A stretch of DNA of 64,000 nt. Source: Sphingomonas pituitosa NBRC 102491. GTDB lineage: Bacteria > Pseudomonadota > Alphaproteobacteria > Sphingomonadales > Sphingomonadaceae. The notes beneath the pieces are model-generated. The model ran no database searches, had not been told where the DNA came from, and saw only the letters and a program-made list of their open reading frames with translations. Positions 46,970-56,154 of this stretch are shown here, piece after piece. Where the stretch lies: NCBI RefSeq assembly GCF_001598435.1, contig NZ_BCYY01000002.1:186001-250000 (forward strand), given 5' to 3'. Positions within the stretch are counted from its first letter, which is position 1. Each line of letters starts with the position of its first letter. The position numbers and the translations under genes are program-made.

Positions 46970-48247
46970 ATGACCCAGTATTTCCCCGGCTTCGGCAACC
47001 ACGTCTCCACCGAAGCGGTCCAAGGCGCGCTGCCGATCGGCCGCAACAGCCCGCAGCGCCCGCCCTACGGCCTCTATGCCGAGCAGCTCTCCGGCACCGC
47101 GTTCACCGCGCCGCGCGCCGAGAACCGCCGCAGCTGGCTGTACCGCCTGCGCCCCAGCGCCGAGCATCCGCCCTACCAGCCCTATGACCGCGCCCCGCTC
47201 TTCTCGCCGCACACGCCGCGCACGCCGCTCGCGCCCAACCGCCTGCGCTGGGACCCCATCCCCGCCCCCGCCGCGCCGGTCGACTGGATCGACGGCATGG
47301 AGACGATGCTCGCCACCCGCGATCCCGCCGATCTCGAAGGCGTGGTCGTCCACCGCTACGCCGCCAATCGCGACATGGACCATCGCGCCTTCGTGAACGC
47401 GGACGGCGAGCTGCTCTTCATCCCCCAGGCCGGTGCGCTGGCGCTGCTCACCGAACTCGGCCGGATCGACATCGCCCCCGGCCAGATCGCGGTGATCCCG
47501 CGCGGCGTGCGCTTCCGCGTGCTGCTGCCCGAAGGCACCGCCGCCGGCTATGTCGCCGAAAATTACGGCGCGCCCTTCCGCCTGCCCGATCTGGGGCCGA
47601 TCGGCGCCAACGGCCTTGCCAATCCGCGCGATTTCGAAACGCCCGCTGCCTGGTTCGAGGATCGCGACGAAGCGTTTGAGCTTGTGCAAAAGTCGTTGGC
47701 AAGTCTGTGGATAACGTCGCTGCCCCACAGCCCGCTCGACGTCGTGGCATGGCACGGCAACCTCGCGCCCTATCGCTACGATCTCGCCCGGTTCAACACG
47801 ATCAACACGGTGAGCTTCGACCATCCCGATCCGTCGATCTTCACCGTACTGACCTCGCCCAGCACCGTCGCCGGCCGCGCGAACGCCGATTTCGTGATCT
47901 TCCCGCCGCGTTGGATGGTCGCCGAGGACACGTTCCGCCCGCCCTGGTTCCACCGCAACGTGATGAGCGAGGCGATGGGCCTGATCCACGGCACCTATGA
48001 CGCCAAGGCGGAGGGCTTCGCGCCGGGCGGCCTGTCGCTCCACAACCTGATGGCCGGCCACGGCCCCGACGTCGCCAGCTGGCGCGGCGCGAGCGAGGCC
48101 GAACTCAAGCCGCACAGGATCGAGGGCACCATGGCGTTCATGGTCGAGACCTGCTGGCCCTATCGGCCGACCGAGCATGCGCTGGCGCACGCCCAGCCGG
48201 ATTACGACGCGGTATGGGAAGGCTTCCCCAAGGCACAGCTGCCGTGA
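46970..48247 (+). CDS. hmgA: Homogentisate 1,2-dioxygenase
   Basis: This 425-residue cupin-fold Fe(II) enzyme opens the ring of homogentisate to maleylacetoacetate, the step after hpd. The opening [19 protein letters not shown] is the family signature. The C-terminal iron-binding segment is recognisable ([18 protein letters not shown], then [14 protein letters not shown]). Length is normal. Maleylacetoacetate isomerase and fumarylacetoacetase genes are not in the window. Confidence 0.97.
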   Translation: MTQYFPGFGNHVSTEAVQGALPIGRNSPQRPPYGLYAEQLSGTAFTAPRAENRRSWLYRLRPSAEHPPYQPYDRAPLFSPHTPRTPLAPNRLRWDPIPAPAAPVDWIDGMETMLATRDPADLEGVVVHRYAANRDMDHRAFVNADGELLFIPQAGALALLTELGRIDIAPGQIAVIPRGVRFRVLLPEGTAAGYVAENYGAPFRLPDLGPIGANGLANPRDFETPAAWFEDRDEAFELVQKSLASLWITSLPHSPLDVVAWHGNLAPYRYDLARFNTINTVSFDHPDPSIFTVLTSPSTVAGRANADFVIFPPRWMVAEDTFRPPWFHRNVMSEAMGLIHGTYDAKAEGFAPGGLSLHNLMAGHGPDVASWRGASEAELKPHRIEGTMAFMVETCWPYRPTEHALAHAQPDYDAVWEGFPKAQLP

Positions 48248-48286
48248 ACGGGGCCGGTCACAGAAAGCTTGTGCAAGTCGGTCCGC

Positions 48287-48426
48287 GTCCCCCTCACCCT
48301 TCCCACCGCCTTCAGCGGCGGGCCCCTTCCCTCTCCCACAGGGGGAGAGGGAGTTGGAGGCCCCTGCTCCCTCTCCCCCTGTGGGAGAGGGAGGGAGCCG
48401 CGAAGCGGCGGAAGGGTGAGGGGGAC
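48287..48426. repeat. 140-bp palindromic intergenic repeat, copy 2 (inverted)
   Basis: This copy has the same length and the same 15-bp ends as copy 1 (46768-46907). Its left arm (CACCGCCTTCAGCGGCGGGC) corresponds to the right arm of copy 1 and its right arm (GAGCCGCGAAGCGGCGG) to the left arm, so it is inverted. About a dozen positions differ. It starts 39 bp after the hmgA stop and ends 46 bp before the Rieske gene. Confidence 0.93.
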
Positions 48427-48472
48427 GAAGGGCGGGATGCGATATCCTTTCCCCTCCCGGGGAGAATCTGAC

Positions 48473-48841
48473 GTGGACCGCCTCACCGCCACCCCCGCCG
48501 GCGTGCAGCTCGGCCCGCTGGACCTGATTGCCGACGGCACCGCCCGCAACTTCGTGCTGGAGATGCGCGCGGGTCGCTTTCACGGCTTCGTCGTTCGCCG
48601 CGGCGCCCAGGTCTATGGCTATGTCGACCGCTGCGCGCACATGCCGGTGCCGCTCACCCAGGCACTCGACGCCTATCTCACCCCCGATGCCGCCCATATC
48701 CAGTGCAGCTGGCACGGCGCGCTCTACACCGTGGAGGAGGGCCGGTGCGTCGGCGGCCCTTGCGTCGGCGCGCGACTGCTTCCATGGCCCGTGACAACAA
48801 TCGACGGCATGATCGTGACCGTTGGAGAGGACACAAAATGA
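48473..48841 (+). CDS. Rieske [2Fe-2S] domain protein
   Basis: This 122-residue protein is mostly one Rieske domain. The cluster ligands are Cys54/His56 (CAHMPV) and Cys78/His81 (CSWHGA). The start is set at GTG 48473 because GGGGAGA lies at the right distance; an in-frame ATG at 48437 would add 12 residues. There is no signal peptide. Its stop overlaps the ATG of the isovaleryl-CoA dehydrogenase by four bases (ATGA), so it is part of the leucine operon. It could pass electrons to or from an oxygenase, but no partner is obvious. Confidence 0.9.
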   Translation: MDRLTATPAGVQLGPLDLIADGTARNFVLEMRAGRFHGFVVRRGAQVYGYVDRCAHMPVPLTQALDAYLTPDAAHIQCSWHGALYTVEEGRCVGGPCVGARLLPWPVTTIDGMIVTVGEDTK

Positions 48842-49992
48842 CCCCGGACTTCGATTTCGCCCTCGGCGATTCCGCCGACATGATCCGCGATACCACCGCG
48901 CGCTTCGCCCGCGACAAGATCACCCCGCTCGCCGCGCGGGTCGATGCCGAGGACTGGTTCCCGCGCGACGAACTCTGGGCGGCAATGGGCGAACTCGGCC
49001 TGCACGGCATCACCGTCGCGGAGGAAGATGGCGGCCTGGGCCTCGGCTATCTCGAACATGTCATCGCCTGCGAAGAAGTCGCCCGGGCCTCGGCCTCGAT
49101 CGGCCTCAGCTACGGCGCGCACTCGAACCTCTGCGTCAACCAGATCGCCCGCTGGGGCAATGCCGAGCAGAAGGCCAAGTATCTGCCCAAGCTGATCTCG
49201 GGCGAGCATGTCGGCAGCCTTGCCATGTCCGAGGCCGGCGCCGGCTCCGACGTGGTCTCGATGAAGCTCAAGGCCGAGAAGGTCCAGGGCGGCTATGTGC
49301 TCAACGGCACCAAGTTCTGGATCACCAACGCGGCGTACGCCGACACGCTGGTCGTCTATGCCAAGACCGGGGAAGGCTCGCGCGGGATCACCACCTTCCT
49401 GATCGAGAAGGGCATGCCCGGCTTCGCGATCGGCCAGAAGATCGACAAGATGGGCATGCGCGGCTCGCCCACCGCCGAGCTGGTGTTCACCGATTGCGAG
49501 GTGCCCGAGGCGAACATCATGGGCCCGCTCAACGGCGGCGTCGGCGTGCTGATGAGCGGGCTCGATTACGAGCGCACGGTGCTGGCGGGCATCCAGCTCG
49601 GCATCATGCAGGCCTGTCTCGACGTGGTGCTGCCGTACCTGCGCGAGCGCAAGCAGTTCGGCCAGGCGATCGGCAGCTTCCAGCTGATGCAGGCCAAGGT
49701 CGCCGACATGTATGTCGCGCTCAATTCGGCGCGGGCCTATGTCTATGCCGTGGCGCGCAGCTGCGATGCCGGCAAGACAACCCGCTTCGACGCGGCGGGC
49801 GCGATCCTGCTGGCGAGCGAGAACGCCTTCCGCGTCGCCGGGGAGGCGGTGCAGGCGCTGGGCGGCGCCGGCTACACCAAGGACTGGCCGGTCGAACGCT
49901 TCCTGCGCGACGCCAAGCTGCTCGATATCGGCGCCGGGACCAACGAAATCCGCCGCATGCTTATCGGCCGCGAATTGCTGGGGGCGGCGTAA
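48838..49992 (+). CDS. ivd: Isovaleryl-CoA dehydrogenase
   Basis: This 384-residue FAD-dependent acyl-CoA dehydrogenase oxidises isovaleryl-CoA to 3-methylcrotonyl-CoA in leucine breakdown. The catalytic Glu at ~245 in SGLDYERTVLAG is in the position specific to isovaleryl-CoA dehydrogenases; most acyl-CoA dehydrogenases place it further along. The FAD-binding AMSEAGAGSDVVSM and the C-terminal GGAGYTKDWPVERFLRDAK are intact. It is followed after 6 bp by the carboxyltransferase subunit gene of the next enzyme. Confidence 0.95.
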   Translation: MTPDFDFALGDSADMIRDTTARFARDKITPLAARVDAEDWFPRDELWAAMGELGLHGITVAEEDGGLGLGYLEHVIACEEVARASASIGLSYGAHSNLCVNQIARWGNAEQKAKYLPKLISGEHVGSLAMSEAGAGSDVVSMKLKAEKVQGGYVLNGTKFWITNAAYADTLVVYAKTGEGSRGITTFLIEKGMPGFAIGQKIDKMGMRGSPTAELVFTDCEVPEANIMGPLNGGVGVLMSGLDYERTVLAGIQLGIMQACLDVVLPYLRERKQFGQAIGSFQLMQAKVADMYVALNSARAYVYAVARSCDAGKTTRFDAAGAILLASENAFRVAGEAVQALGGAGYTKDWPVERFLRDAKLLDIGAGTNEIRRMLIGRELLGAA

Positions 49993-49998
49993 TCCACG

Positions 49999-51600
49999 AT
50001 GTCCGCTCCGGTTCTCCCCACGCAGGTCAACCCTGACAGCGACCAGTTCCGCGCCCAGGCGGCCCACCACCGCGCGCTGGCCGAGCAGCTCCGCGCCGAC
50101 GTCGCGCAAGCCGCGCTCGGCGGCAGCGAGTCCGCCCGTGCCAAGCACACGGCGCGCGGCAAGCTCCTCCCCCGCGAGCGGGTCGAGCGGCTGCTCGATC
50201 CCGGCAGCCCTTTCCTCGAAATCGGCCAGCTCGCCGCGTTCGACCTGTATGACGGCGACGTCCCAGGCGCGGGCGTGATCGCCGGCATCGGCCGCGTCTC
50301 AGGCCGCATGGTCATGATCGTCTGCAACGATGCCACCGTGAAGGGCGGCACCTATTACCCGATGACGGTGAAGAAGCATCTCCGCGCGCAGGAGATCGCC
50401 GAGGCCAACCGCCTGCCCTGCATCTACCTGGTCGACAGCGGCGGCGCCAACCTGCCGCACCAGGCCGAGGTATTCCCGGACAAGGATCATTTCGGCCGGA
50501 TCTTCTTCAACCAGGCAACCATGTCCGCCAAGGGCATCCCGCAGATCGCCTGCGTGATGGGCAGCTGCACCGCCGGCGGTGCGTATGTGCCCGCCATGTC
50601 CGACGAGAGCGTGATCGTCCGCAGCCAGGGCACGATCTTTCTCGCCGGCCCGCCGCTGGTGAAGGCCGCGACCGGCGAGGAGATCAGCGCCGAGGATCTT
50701 GGCGGCGGGGACCTCCATGCCCGCCGCTCGGGTGTGGTCGATCATCTGACCGAGAATGACGAACATGCGCTGACCATCGTCCGCGACATCGTCAGCCACC
50801 TGCCCGCCGATCGCCTGCCCGATATCGCGCTGAAGGATCCGCGCCCACCGAAATACGCGGCCGAGGAGCTGTACGGCATCCTCCCCGCCGATGTGCGCGC
50901 GCCGTACGACGTGCACGAGGTGATCGCCCGGCTGGTCGACGGCTCGGAATTCCACGAGTTCAAGGCGCTCTACGGCAGCTCGCTGGTGTGCGGCTTCGCG
51001 CATATCTGGGGCATGCCGGTGGCGATCCTCGCCAATAACGGCGTGCTGTTCTCAGAGAGCGCGCAGAAGGGCGCGCATTTCATCGAGCTCGCCTGCCAGC
51101 GCCGCATTCCCTTGCTGTTCCTCCAGAACATCTCCGGCTTCATGGTCGGCGGAAAGTATGAGGCGGAAGGCATTGCGAAACATGGCGCAAAGCTGGTCAC
51201 GGCGGTCGCGACCGCGAGCGTGCCCAAGCTCACCGTCCTGATCGGCGGCAGCTTCGGCGCGGGCAATTACGGCATGTGCGGCCGGGCCTATTCCCCCCGC
51301 TTCCTGTTCAGCTGGCCCAATGCCCGCATCAGCGTGATGGGCGGCGAACAGGCGGCGAGCGTGCTGGCGACGGTTCACCGCGACGCCGCCGGCTGGTCGC
51401 CGAAGGAAGCCGAGGCGTTCAAGGCGCCAATCCGCCAGAAATACGAGGACGAGGGCAATCCCTGGCACGCCACCGCGCGGCTGTGGGACGACGGCATCAT
51501 CGATCCGGCGCAGACCCGCGACGTGCTGGGCCTGGCGCTGGCGGCGACGCTAAACGCGCCGATCCCGGAGCGGCCGCAGTTCGGCGTGTTCCGGATGTGA
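49999..51600 (+). CDS. mccB: 3-Methylcrotonyl-CoA carboxylase, carboxyltransferase (beta) subunit
   Basis: This 533-residue carboxyltransferase moves CO2 from biotin to 3-methylcrotonyl-CoA. The carboxyltransferase signatures [20 protein letters not shown] (~136-155) and [19 protein letters not shown] (~374-392), with [20 protein letters not shown] after them, mark this subtype. Length matches the family (~535). Its partner, the biotin subunit, is encoded at 53289-55226 after three small genes. Confidence 0.96.
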   Translation: MSAPVLPTQVNPDSDQFRAQAAHHRALAEQLRADVAQAALGGSESARAKHTARGKLLPRERVERLLDPGSPFLEIGQLAAFDLYDGDVPGAGVIAGIGRVSGRMVMIVCNDATVKGGTYYPMTVKKHLRAQEIAEANRLPCIYLVDSGGANLPHQAEVFPDKDHFGRIFFNQATMSAKGIPQIACVMGSCTAGGAYVPAMSDESVIVRSQGTIFLAGPPLVKAATGEEISAEDLGGGDLHARRSGVVDHLTENDEHALTIVRDIVSHLPADRLPDIALKDPRPPKYAAEELYGILPADVRAPYDVHEVIARLVDGSEFHEFKALYGSSLVCGFAHIWGMPVAILANNGVLFSESAQKGAHFIELACQRRIPLLFLQNISGFMVGGKYEAEGIAKHGAKLVTAVATASVPKLTVLIGGSFGAGNYGMCGRAYSPRFLFSWPNARISVMGGEQAASVLATVHRDAAGWSPKEAEAFKAPIRQKYEDEGNPWHATARLWDDGIIDPAQTRDVLGLALAATLNAPIPERPQFGVFRM

Positions 51601-51620
51601 GAATGCAAACAGGGGGAACT

Positions 51621-52385
51621 ATGGATCGGAACTACGGGGACGTCGTCAATCGCGCATTGGAACTCGAGGCTGCAGACGCATCGACAAGGGTTGACGGCAA
51701 GCAGCGATATGACGACGCCATCGACGTCTTGGCGATGTCGTTCGTCGCGGAGTACCACGCGCTACCGAAGGCCAGCGCCGCCGTCACCAGCGAAATCGAG
51801 GACATCGCCCGCCTTTCCGAAGCCGATATGCGGCCCGTGCTGGACAAGGTCCGCTATGACCTGATCGGCCGGATCGAGGAGGAACTCGGGCCCAGCCGCG
51901 CGCAGACTGCGATGCGGACACGCCTTCTCGGCCTTAGCGCAGTCGCAGGGATAGTGCTCGTCCTGGCAGGTGCCGTTGCCCTGCGCCAGTATAATGCCAT
52001 CCCCATTTCCGCGGCGCTCGATACGCGGCCGGGCATCGAACAGCGCGCTGCGGCGCTGGCCAAGGTCATGCGCTACGACGATTGGAACCCCGGCAGCGGC
52101 GGCCTCCGCAGACTGCTCGGACAGTTCGCCCTATGGCCGTTCGAGCCGTCCGAGGCTGAAATTCAGGGCGCACGCGAACTCGCGGGCGCGATCGCCAATT
52201 CGGCAGAGCAACTGCGCGATGCAGGCCAGGCCTGCAAGCTGCCCGCCTTCGGCGCTCCGGTGACCGACGAGCAGATCGCATTCCTCGCCAAGATCGTCGC
52301 CCGCCTCCGGAACAAGACCACGACATGGGGCAATCCGCCGGCGGCGACCGTATTCAACGCCATCCGCACGAGTTATCCATGCTGA
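51621..52385 (+). CDS. Hypothetical membrane protein in the leucine operon
   Basis: This 254-residue protein starts at the ATG at 51621 (MDRNYGDVVNRALELEAADA), preceded by AGGGGGAAC; an ATG at 51603 would add six residues. One transmembrane helix (residues ~100-120, LGLSAVAGIVLVLAGAVAL) separates a charged N-terminal part from a C-terminal part with possible Cys pair (CKL and the terminal PYPC-like end). I do not recognise the family. It lies between the two carboxylase subunit genes, and nothing shows a role in leucine metabolism. Confidence 0.8.
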   Translation: MDRNYGDVVNRALELEAADASTRVDGKQRYDDAIDVLAMSFVAEYHALPKASAAVTSEIEDIARLSEADMRPVLDKVRYDLIGRIEEELGPSRAQTAMRTRLLGLSAVAGIVLVLAGAVALRQYNAIPISAALDTRPGIEQRAAALAKVMRYDDWNPGSGGLRRLLGQFALWPFEPSEAEIQGARELAGAIANSAEQLRDAGQACKLPAFGAPVTDEQIAFLAKIVARLRNKTTTWGNPPAATVFNAIRTSYPC

Positions 52386-52456
52386 CACCCTATCGCCGAG
52401 CGGTTGCGCACGCGACGCCTCGCCGCCAACCCCATGCCTCCAATTCGGGCTGACCC

Positions 52457-52984
52457 ATGCTCCTGTCACTCTTCACCCTCGCCCTGAGTGCCCAGACCGC
52501 CGGCCTCCCCCCGCCCGCGGCCAACCCGCCGCGCAGCGTGCCGGCGCCGACCAAGCTGCCGCCAGCCAACCCGCTCGCCCCGCCCGACGGCAGCGACGAG
52601 CGCGCCGTGCTCGCGACGGTCGACCGGATGCTGGGCGGGATCAACACCCGCGATGCCGCTGCGATCGCCGCGACGCTGCGGGCGGAGGGCGGCGCTACGG
52701 TGGTGACCGAGGCTGCGAGCGGTGCTGCCACTGTCCGTTATATGGCTTGGCCCGAACTGCTCGCCCGTTTCCAGCCGGGTGCCGAGCGCTTCGACGAGCG
52801 CATCTCCAGCCCGGCGGTGGAGATCGACGGCGACATCGCGATGGTGTGGGCACCCTATGTCTTCCGGCTGAACGGCGCCGTCCACCACTGCGGCACCAAC
52901 CATATCAGCCTCGTCCGCGAGGCCGGCGCCTGGAAGATCGCGAGCCTCGCCTGGAACCAGCGCACCACCGGATGCCCGGCATGA
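52457..52984 (+). CDS. Secreted SnoaL/DUF4440-like (NTF2-fold) protein
   Basis: This 175-residue protein has a short N-terminal signal (LLSLFTLALSAQTAG), then a Pro-rich linker (~20-45) and an NTF2-fold domain (DERAVLATVDRMLGGINTRD, then EIDGDIAMVWAPYVF and a final REAGAWKIASLAW). This is the pattern of SnoaL-like or DUF4440 proteins. Two Cys residues (HHCGTNH and TTGCPA) could pair in the periplasm. Function unknown. Its stop overlaps the next gene's start (ATGA). Confidence 0.8.
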   Translation: MLLSLFTLALSAQTAGLPPPAANPPRSVPAPTKLPPANPLAPPDGSDERAVLATVDRMLGGINTRDAAAIAATLRAEGGATVVTEAASGAATVRYMAWPELLARFQPGAERFDERISSPAVEIDGDIAMVWAPYVFRLNGAVHHCGTNHISLVREAGAWKIASLAWNQRTTGCPA

Positions 52985-53292
52985 GCCGCGACACGCTGTT
53001 CGTCCTCGACACCGACTGGGCCGACCCGGCTTATGGCGGCGCGCGCCGCTTCTACTGCAAGGACTGCATCACCGTGGAGGGGCTGCTCGCCGCCTTCCCG
53101 GAGCGCGCCGGCGCCATCGAGGTGGTCCGCGTCCCATGGCCGCGCCCCCGTGGCCCAGTGGTCGACCGGCTCGGCGAAGCGAACCAGAACCTACCCGCGC
53201 TCGCCTTTGCCGAGGGTGGGTTTGCGAACGACATCGAGGGCGTGCTCGCCGCGCTCCACACCCGCCACGGCTTTCCGGAGCGCCACCCGTGA
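52981..53292 (+). CDS. DUF3088 family protein
   Basis: This 103-residue protein with a thioredoxin-like look has FYCKDCITVEGLLAAFPE near the N-terminus and WPRPRGPVVDRLGEANQNLP in the middle, typical of DUF3088. The Cys-x2-Cys (YCKDC) may be redox-active or bind metal. It overlaps both neighbours by four bases (ATGA and GTGA), so it is co-translated with the carboxylase alpha subunit. The start is the ATG at 52981. Function unknown. Confidence 0.82.
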   Translation: MSRDTLFVLDTDWADPAYGGARRFYCKDCITVEGLLAAFPERAGAIEVVRVPWPRPRGPVVDRLGEANQNLPALAFAEGGFANDIEGVLAALHTRHGFPERHP

Positions 53293-55226
53293 TCCAGTCC
53301 CTGCTCATCGCCAATCGCGGCGAGATCGCCTGCCGCATCCTTCGCACCGCCCGCGCGATGGGCATCCGCACCGTCGCGGTCTATTCGGATGCCGACGCGA
53401 ATGCGCTGCACGTCCGTCAGGCCGACGAAGCCGTGCATATCGGACCCTCGCCGGCACGCGAGAGCTATCTGGTCGGCGAAAAGATCCTCGCAGCGGCCAG
53501 GGCCACCGGCGCCGAAGCGATCCACCCGGGCTATGGCTTCCTCTCCGAGAATGCCGAGTTCGCCGAGGCGGTGATCGCCGCCGGGCTGGTCTGGGTCGGC
53601 CCCAAGCCGGACAGCATCCGCGCGATGGGCCTGAAGGACGCCGCCAAGGCGCGGATGATCGCGGCCGGCGTACCGGTCACCCCCGGCTATCTCGGCGAGG
53701 ACCAGCGCCCCGAGCGGCTCCAGGCCGAAGCCGATGCGATCGGCTATCCGGTGCTGATCAAGGCGGTCGCCGGCGGCGGCGGCAAGGGCATGCGGCGGGT
53801 GGAAAGCGCCGCCGACTTCGCCGACGCGCTCGCCAGCTGCAAGCGCGAGGCGGCCTCGTCCTTCGGCGACGACCGGGTGCTGCTGGAGAAATACATCCTC
53901 TCGCCCCGGCACATCGAAGTGCAGGTGTTCGGCGACACGCATGGTCAGGTCGTCCACCTGTTCGAGCGCGACTGCTCGCTCCAGCGCCGCCACCAGAAGG
54001 TGATCGAGGAAGCCCCCGCCCCCGGCATGGATGCCGGGACGCGCGAAGCGATCTGCGGCGCAGCCGTGCGCGCGGCCCAGGCGGTCGACTATGTCGGCGC
54101 AGGCACGATCGAGTTCATCGCCGATGCCAGCGAGGGCCTCCGCGCCGATCGGATCTGGTTCATGGAAATGAACACCCGGCTCCAGGTCGAGCACCCGGTG
54201 ACCGAGGAAATCACGGGCGTCGATCTGGTCGAATGGCAGCTCCGCGTGGCGAGCGGCGAGCCTCTGCCCAAACGGCAGGACGAGCTGTCGATCAATGGCT
54301 GGGCGATGGAAGCGCGGCTCTACGCGGAGGATGTCGCCGCTGGTTTCTTACCGTCGACTGGACCGTTGAAGCATTTTGCCATCCACCATCATTCCAGAGG
54401 CGGAACGCGCATTCGGATTGAAACGGGTGTGGAGAAGGGCGATACCATTTCGCCTTTCTACGATCCGATGATCGCAAAGCTTGTGGTAGGTGCTGAGGAT
54501 CGGCCGACTACTATCGCTGCGCTGACGCGGATTTGCGAAAAGGTTGTGTGCTGGCCTGTTCGCTGCAATGCCGGTTTCCTGGCCAAGCTTCTTGGTGAGG
54601 AACAGTTCCAGTACGGAATGGTCGATACCGGATTGATCGCACGCGAACTAACTCGCCTAGTTCCCAGCACCCAACCGAGCGAGTTGGCACTTCAGTCGGT
54701 TGCGTCGGTTGTTGTGGACAGGGCAATGGGTGGAACTGCTACTACGACGCGGGATACATATATTCAGCGACCAGCCTCGCCCTGGAGCTGGCTACGTGGC
54801 TTTCGCGCCTGCAGCGATCCTAAGCAAACCAACGTGCGATTGACTGACAGTAAGCACGAATACGATGTCCTGTTCGACGAGATCATGCCGAACGACAGCC
54901 TGTATGTTTCCCTCGAGGATGATGGTTATCTGGTTTCAGAGGACGGCACCAGTTTCGTTCTCCATGAGGCGAGGTTCAATCCGAACGCGACCGGCACCCC
55001 CGCCGACGGCGCCCTGCTCGCCCCCATGCCCGGCCGCATCACCGCAGTGGACGTCGCCCCCGGCGCGCAGGTCACCAAGGGCCAGCGGCTCGTCACGCTG
55101 GAGGCGATGAAGATGGAGCACGCCCTCACCGCGCCGTTCGACGGCACGGTCGCAGAGCTGCCGGTCACCGCCGGCGGGCAGGTCACCGAAGGCACGCTGC
55201 TCGTCCGCGTGGAGAAGGCGGCGTGA
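53289..55226 (+). CDS. mccA: 3-Methylcrotonyl-CoA carboxylase, biotin (alpha) subunit
   Basis: This 645-residue subunit starts with GTG at 53289 (encoding IQSLLIANRGEIACRILRTA). It has a biotin carboxylase domain (~1-445; ATP-grasp with AVAGGGGKGMRRVES), a linker domain (~450-560) and a C-terminal biotinyl domain with EAMKMEHAL near 608-616. It carboxylates biotin with ATP and bicarbonate. The stretch 54340-54985 (residues ~352-565) has visibly different base use: single 60-base rows are about 57% GC against about 75-78% just upstream. The frame is intact throughout, so this looks like a recombined, functional segment and not damage. Confidence 0.95.
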   Translation: MIQSLLIANRGEIACRILRTARAMGIRTVAVYSDADANALHVRQADEAVHIGPSPARESYLVGEKILAAARATGAEAIHPGYGFLSENAEFAEAVIAAGLVWVGPKPDSIRAMGLKDAAKARMIAAGVPVTPGYLGEDQRPERLQAEADAIGYPVLIKAVAGGGGKGMRRVESAADFADALASCKREAASSFGDDRVLLEKYILSPRHIEVQVFGDTHGQVVHLFERDCSLQRRHQKVIEEAPAPGMDAGTREAICGAAVRAAQAVDYVGAGTIEFIADASEGLRADRIWFMEMNTRLQVEHPVTEEITGVDLVEWQLRVASGEPLPKRQDELSINGWAMEARLYAEDVAAGFLPSTGPLKHFAIHHHSRGGTRIRIETGVEKGDTISPFYDPMIAKLVVGAEDRPTTIAALTRICEKVVCWPVRCNAGFLAKLLGEEQFQYGMVDTGLIARELTRLVPSTQPSELALQSVASVVVDRAMGGTATTTRDTYIQRPASPWSWLRGFRACSDPKQTNVRLTDSKHEYDVLFDEIMPNDSLYVSLEDDGYLVSEDGTSFVLHEARFNPNATGTPADGALLAPMPGRITAVDVAPGAQVTKGQRLVTLEAMKMEHALTAPFDGTVAELPVTAGGQVTEGTLLVRVEKAA

Positions 55227-55687
55227 TCTTTCGCGATGCCGCCCTCGCCGACCTCCCCGCCATCGTCGCCATGCTCGACGACGACGATCTCAGCCGGGGC
55301 CGCGAGGATGCCTCGCTGCCGCTCGATCCGCGCTACGAAATGGCGTTTGCCGATATCGATTCCGATCCGAACCAGCGGCTGATTGTCGCAGAACGGGACG
55401 GCGACGTGATCGGCACGATGCAGCTCAGCTTCCTGCCCGGCATCGCCTTTCGTGGCGCGTGGCGCGGACAGATCGAGGCGGTACGCATCGCCTCTTCCGT
55501 TCGTGGACAAGGGCTTGGCAGGCAAATGATAGACTGGGCGGTAGCAGAGTGCCGCGCGCGAGGCTGCCGGATGGTGCAGCTCACCTCGATGCGCGACCGG
55601 CTGGATGCCCACCGCTTCTACGAAACGCTCGGCTGGACCAAGAGCCATTTCGGCTTCAAGCTGAAATTGGAACAGGATCAGGGCTGA
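55223..55687 (+). CDS. GNAT family N-acetyltransferase
   Basis: This 154-residue acetyltransferase has the acetyl-CoA loop VRGQGLGRQMIDWAVAECRA (~93-112) and the C-terminal HRFYETLGWTKSHFGFK typical of GNAT enzymes. The GTG start overlaps the mccA stop by four bases, and the MaoC gene follows immediately at 55688. The substrate is not evident. Such a gene is not a standard part of the leucine pathway. Confidence 0.9.
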   Translation: MIFRDAALADLPAIVAMLDDDDLSRGREDASLPLDPRYEMAFADIDSDPNQRLIVAERDGDVIGTMQLSFLPGIAFRGAWRGQIEAVRIASSVRGQGLGRQMIDWAVAECRARGCRMVQLTSMRDRLDAHRFYETLGWTKSHFGFKLKLEQDQG

Positions 55688-56137
55688 ATGGCACGTTTTT
55701 TCGACGAATGGCAGATCGGCGACCGCATCGAGCATGCGCTGCGCCGCACGGTGACGGAGACCGACAATCTGCTGTTCACCACGCTGACCCACAATACACA
55801 GCCGCTGCACCTCGATGCGGAGGCGGCGCGCGCGTCCGAATTCGGCCAGATCCTCGTCAACGGCACCTACACGTTCAGCCTGATGATCGGCATCACCGTG
55901 GCGGACACCACCGCCGGATCGCTGGTCGCCAATCTCGGCTATGACAAGCTGACCATGCCCAAGCCGGTATTCCTCGGCGATACGCTGCGCGCGAGCTCGG
56001 AAGTGGTGGAGCTGCGCCCCAGCAAGTCGCGCCCCGGCCAGGGCATCGTCACTTGGCGCCACCAGATGCACAACCAGCGCGACGAACTGGTGTGTGAATG
56101 CCTGCGATCGGCATTGCTGCGCAGCCGTTCGGCCTGA
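55688..56137 (+). CDS. MaoC family dehydratase/hydratase
   Basis: This 149-residue single hot-dog-fold protein has the (R)-hydratase motif region DNLLFTTLTHNTQPLHLDAEAA (with the catalytic Asp/His pair in THNTQPLHLD) and GQILVNGTYTFSLMIGI. Such proteins hydrate enoyl-CoAs or act on mesaconyl-like CoA esters. In this operon it might stand in for the missing methylglutaconyl-CoA hydratase, but that enzyme normally has a crotonase fold, so the role is open. Confidence 0.88.
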   Translation: MARFFDEWQIGDRIEHALRRTVTETDNLLFTTLTHNTQPLHLDAEAARASEFGQILVNGTYTFSLMIGITVADTTAGSLVANLGYDKLTMPKPVFLGDTLRASSEVVELRPSKSRPGQGIVTWRHQMHNQRDELVCECLRSALLRSRSA

Positions 56138-56154
56138 CGCGCGTTTCACCATCG

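Noticed and set aside
54340..54985. Frameshift or pseudogene in mccA
   Set aside because: The frame is continuous through the low-GC patch and the biotinyl domain with EAMKMEH follows in frame.
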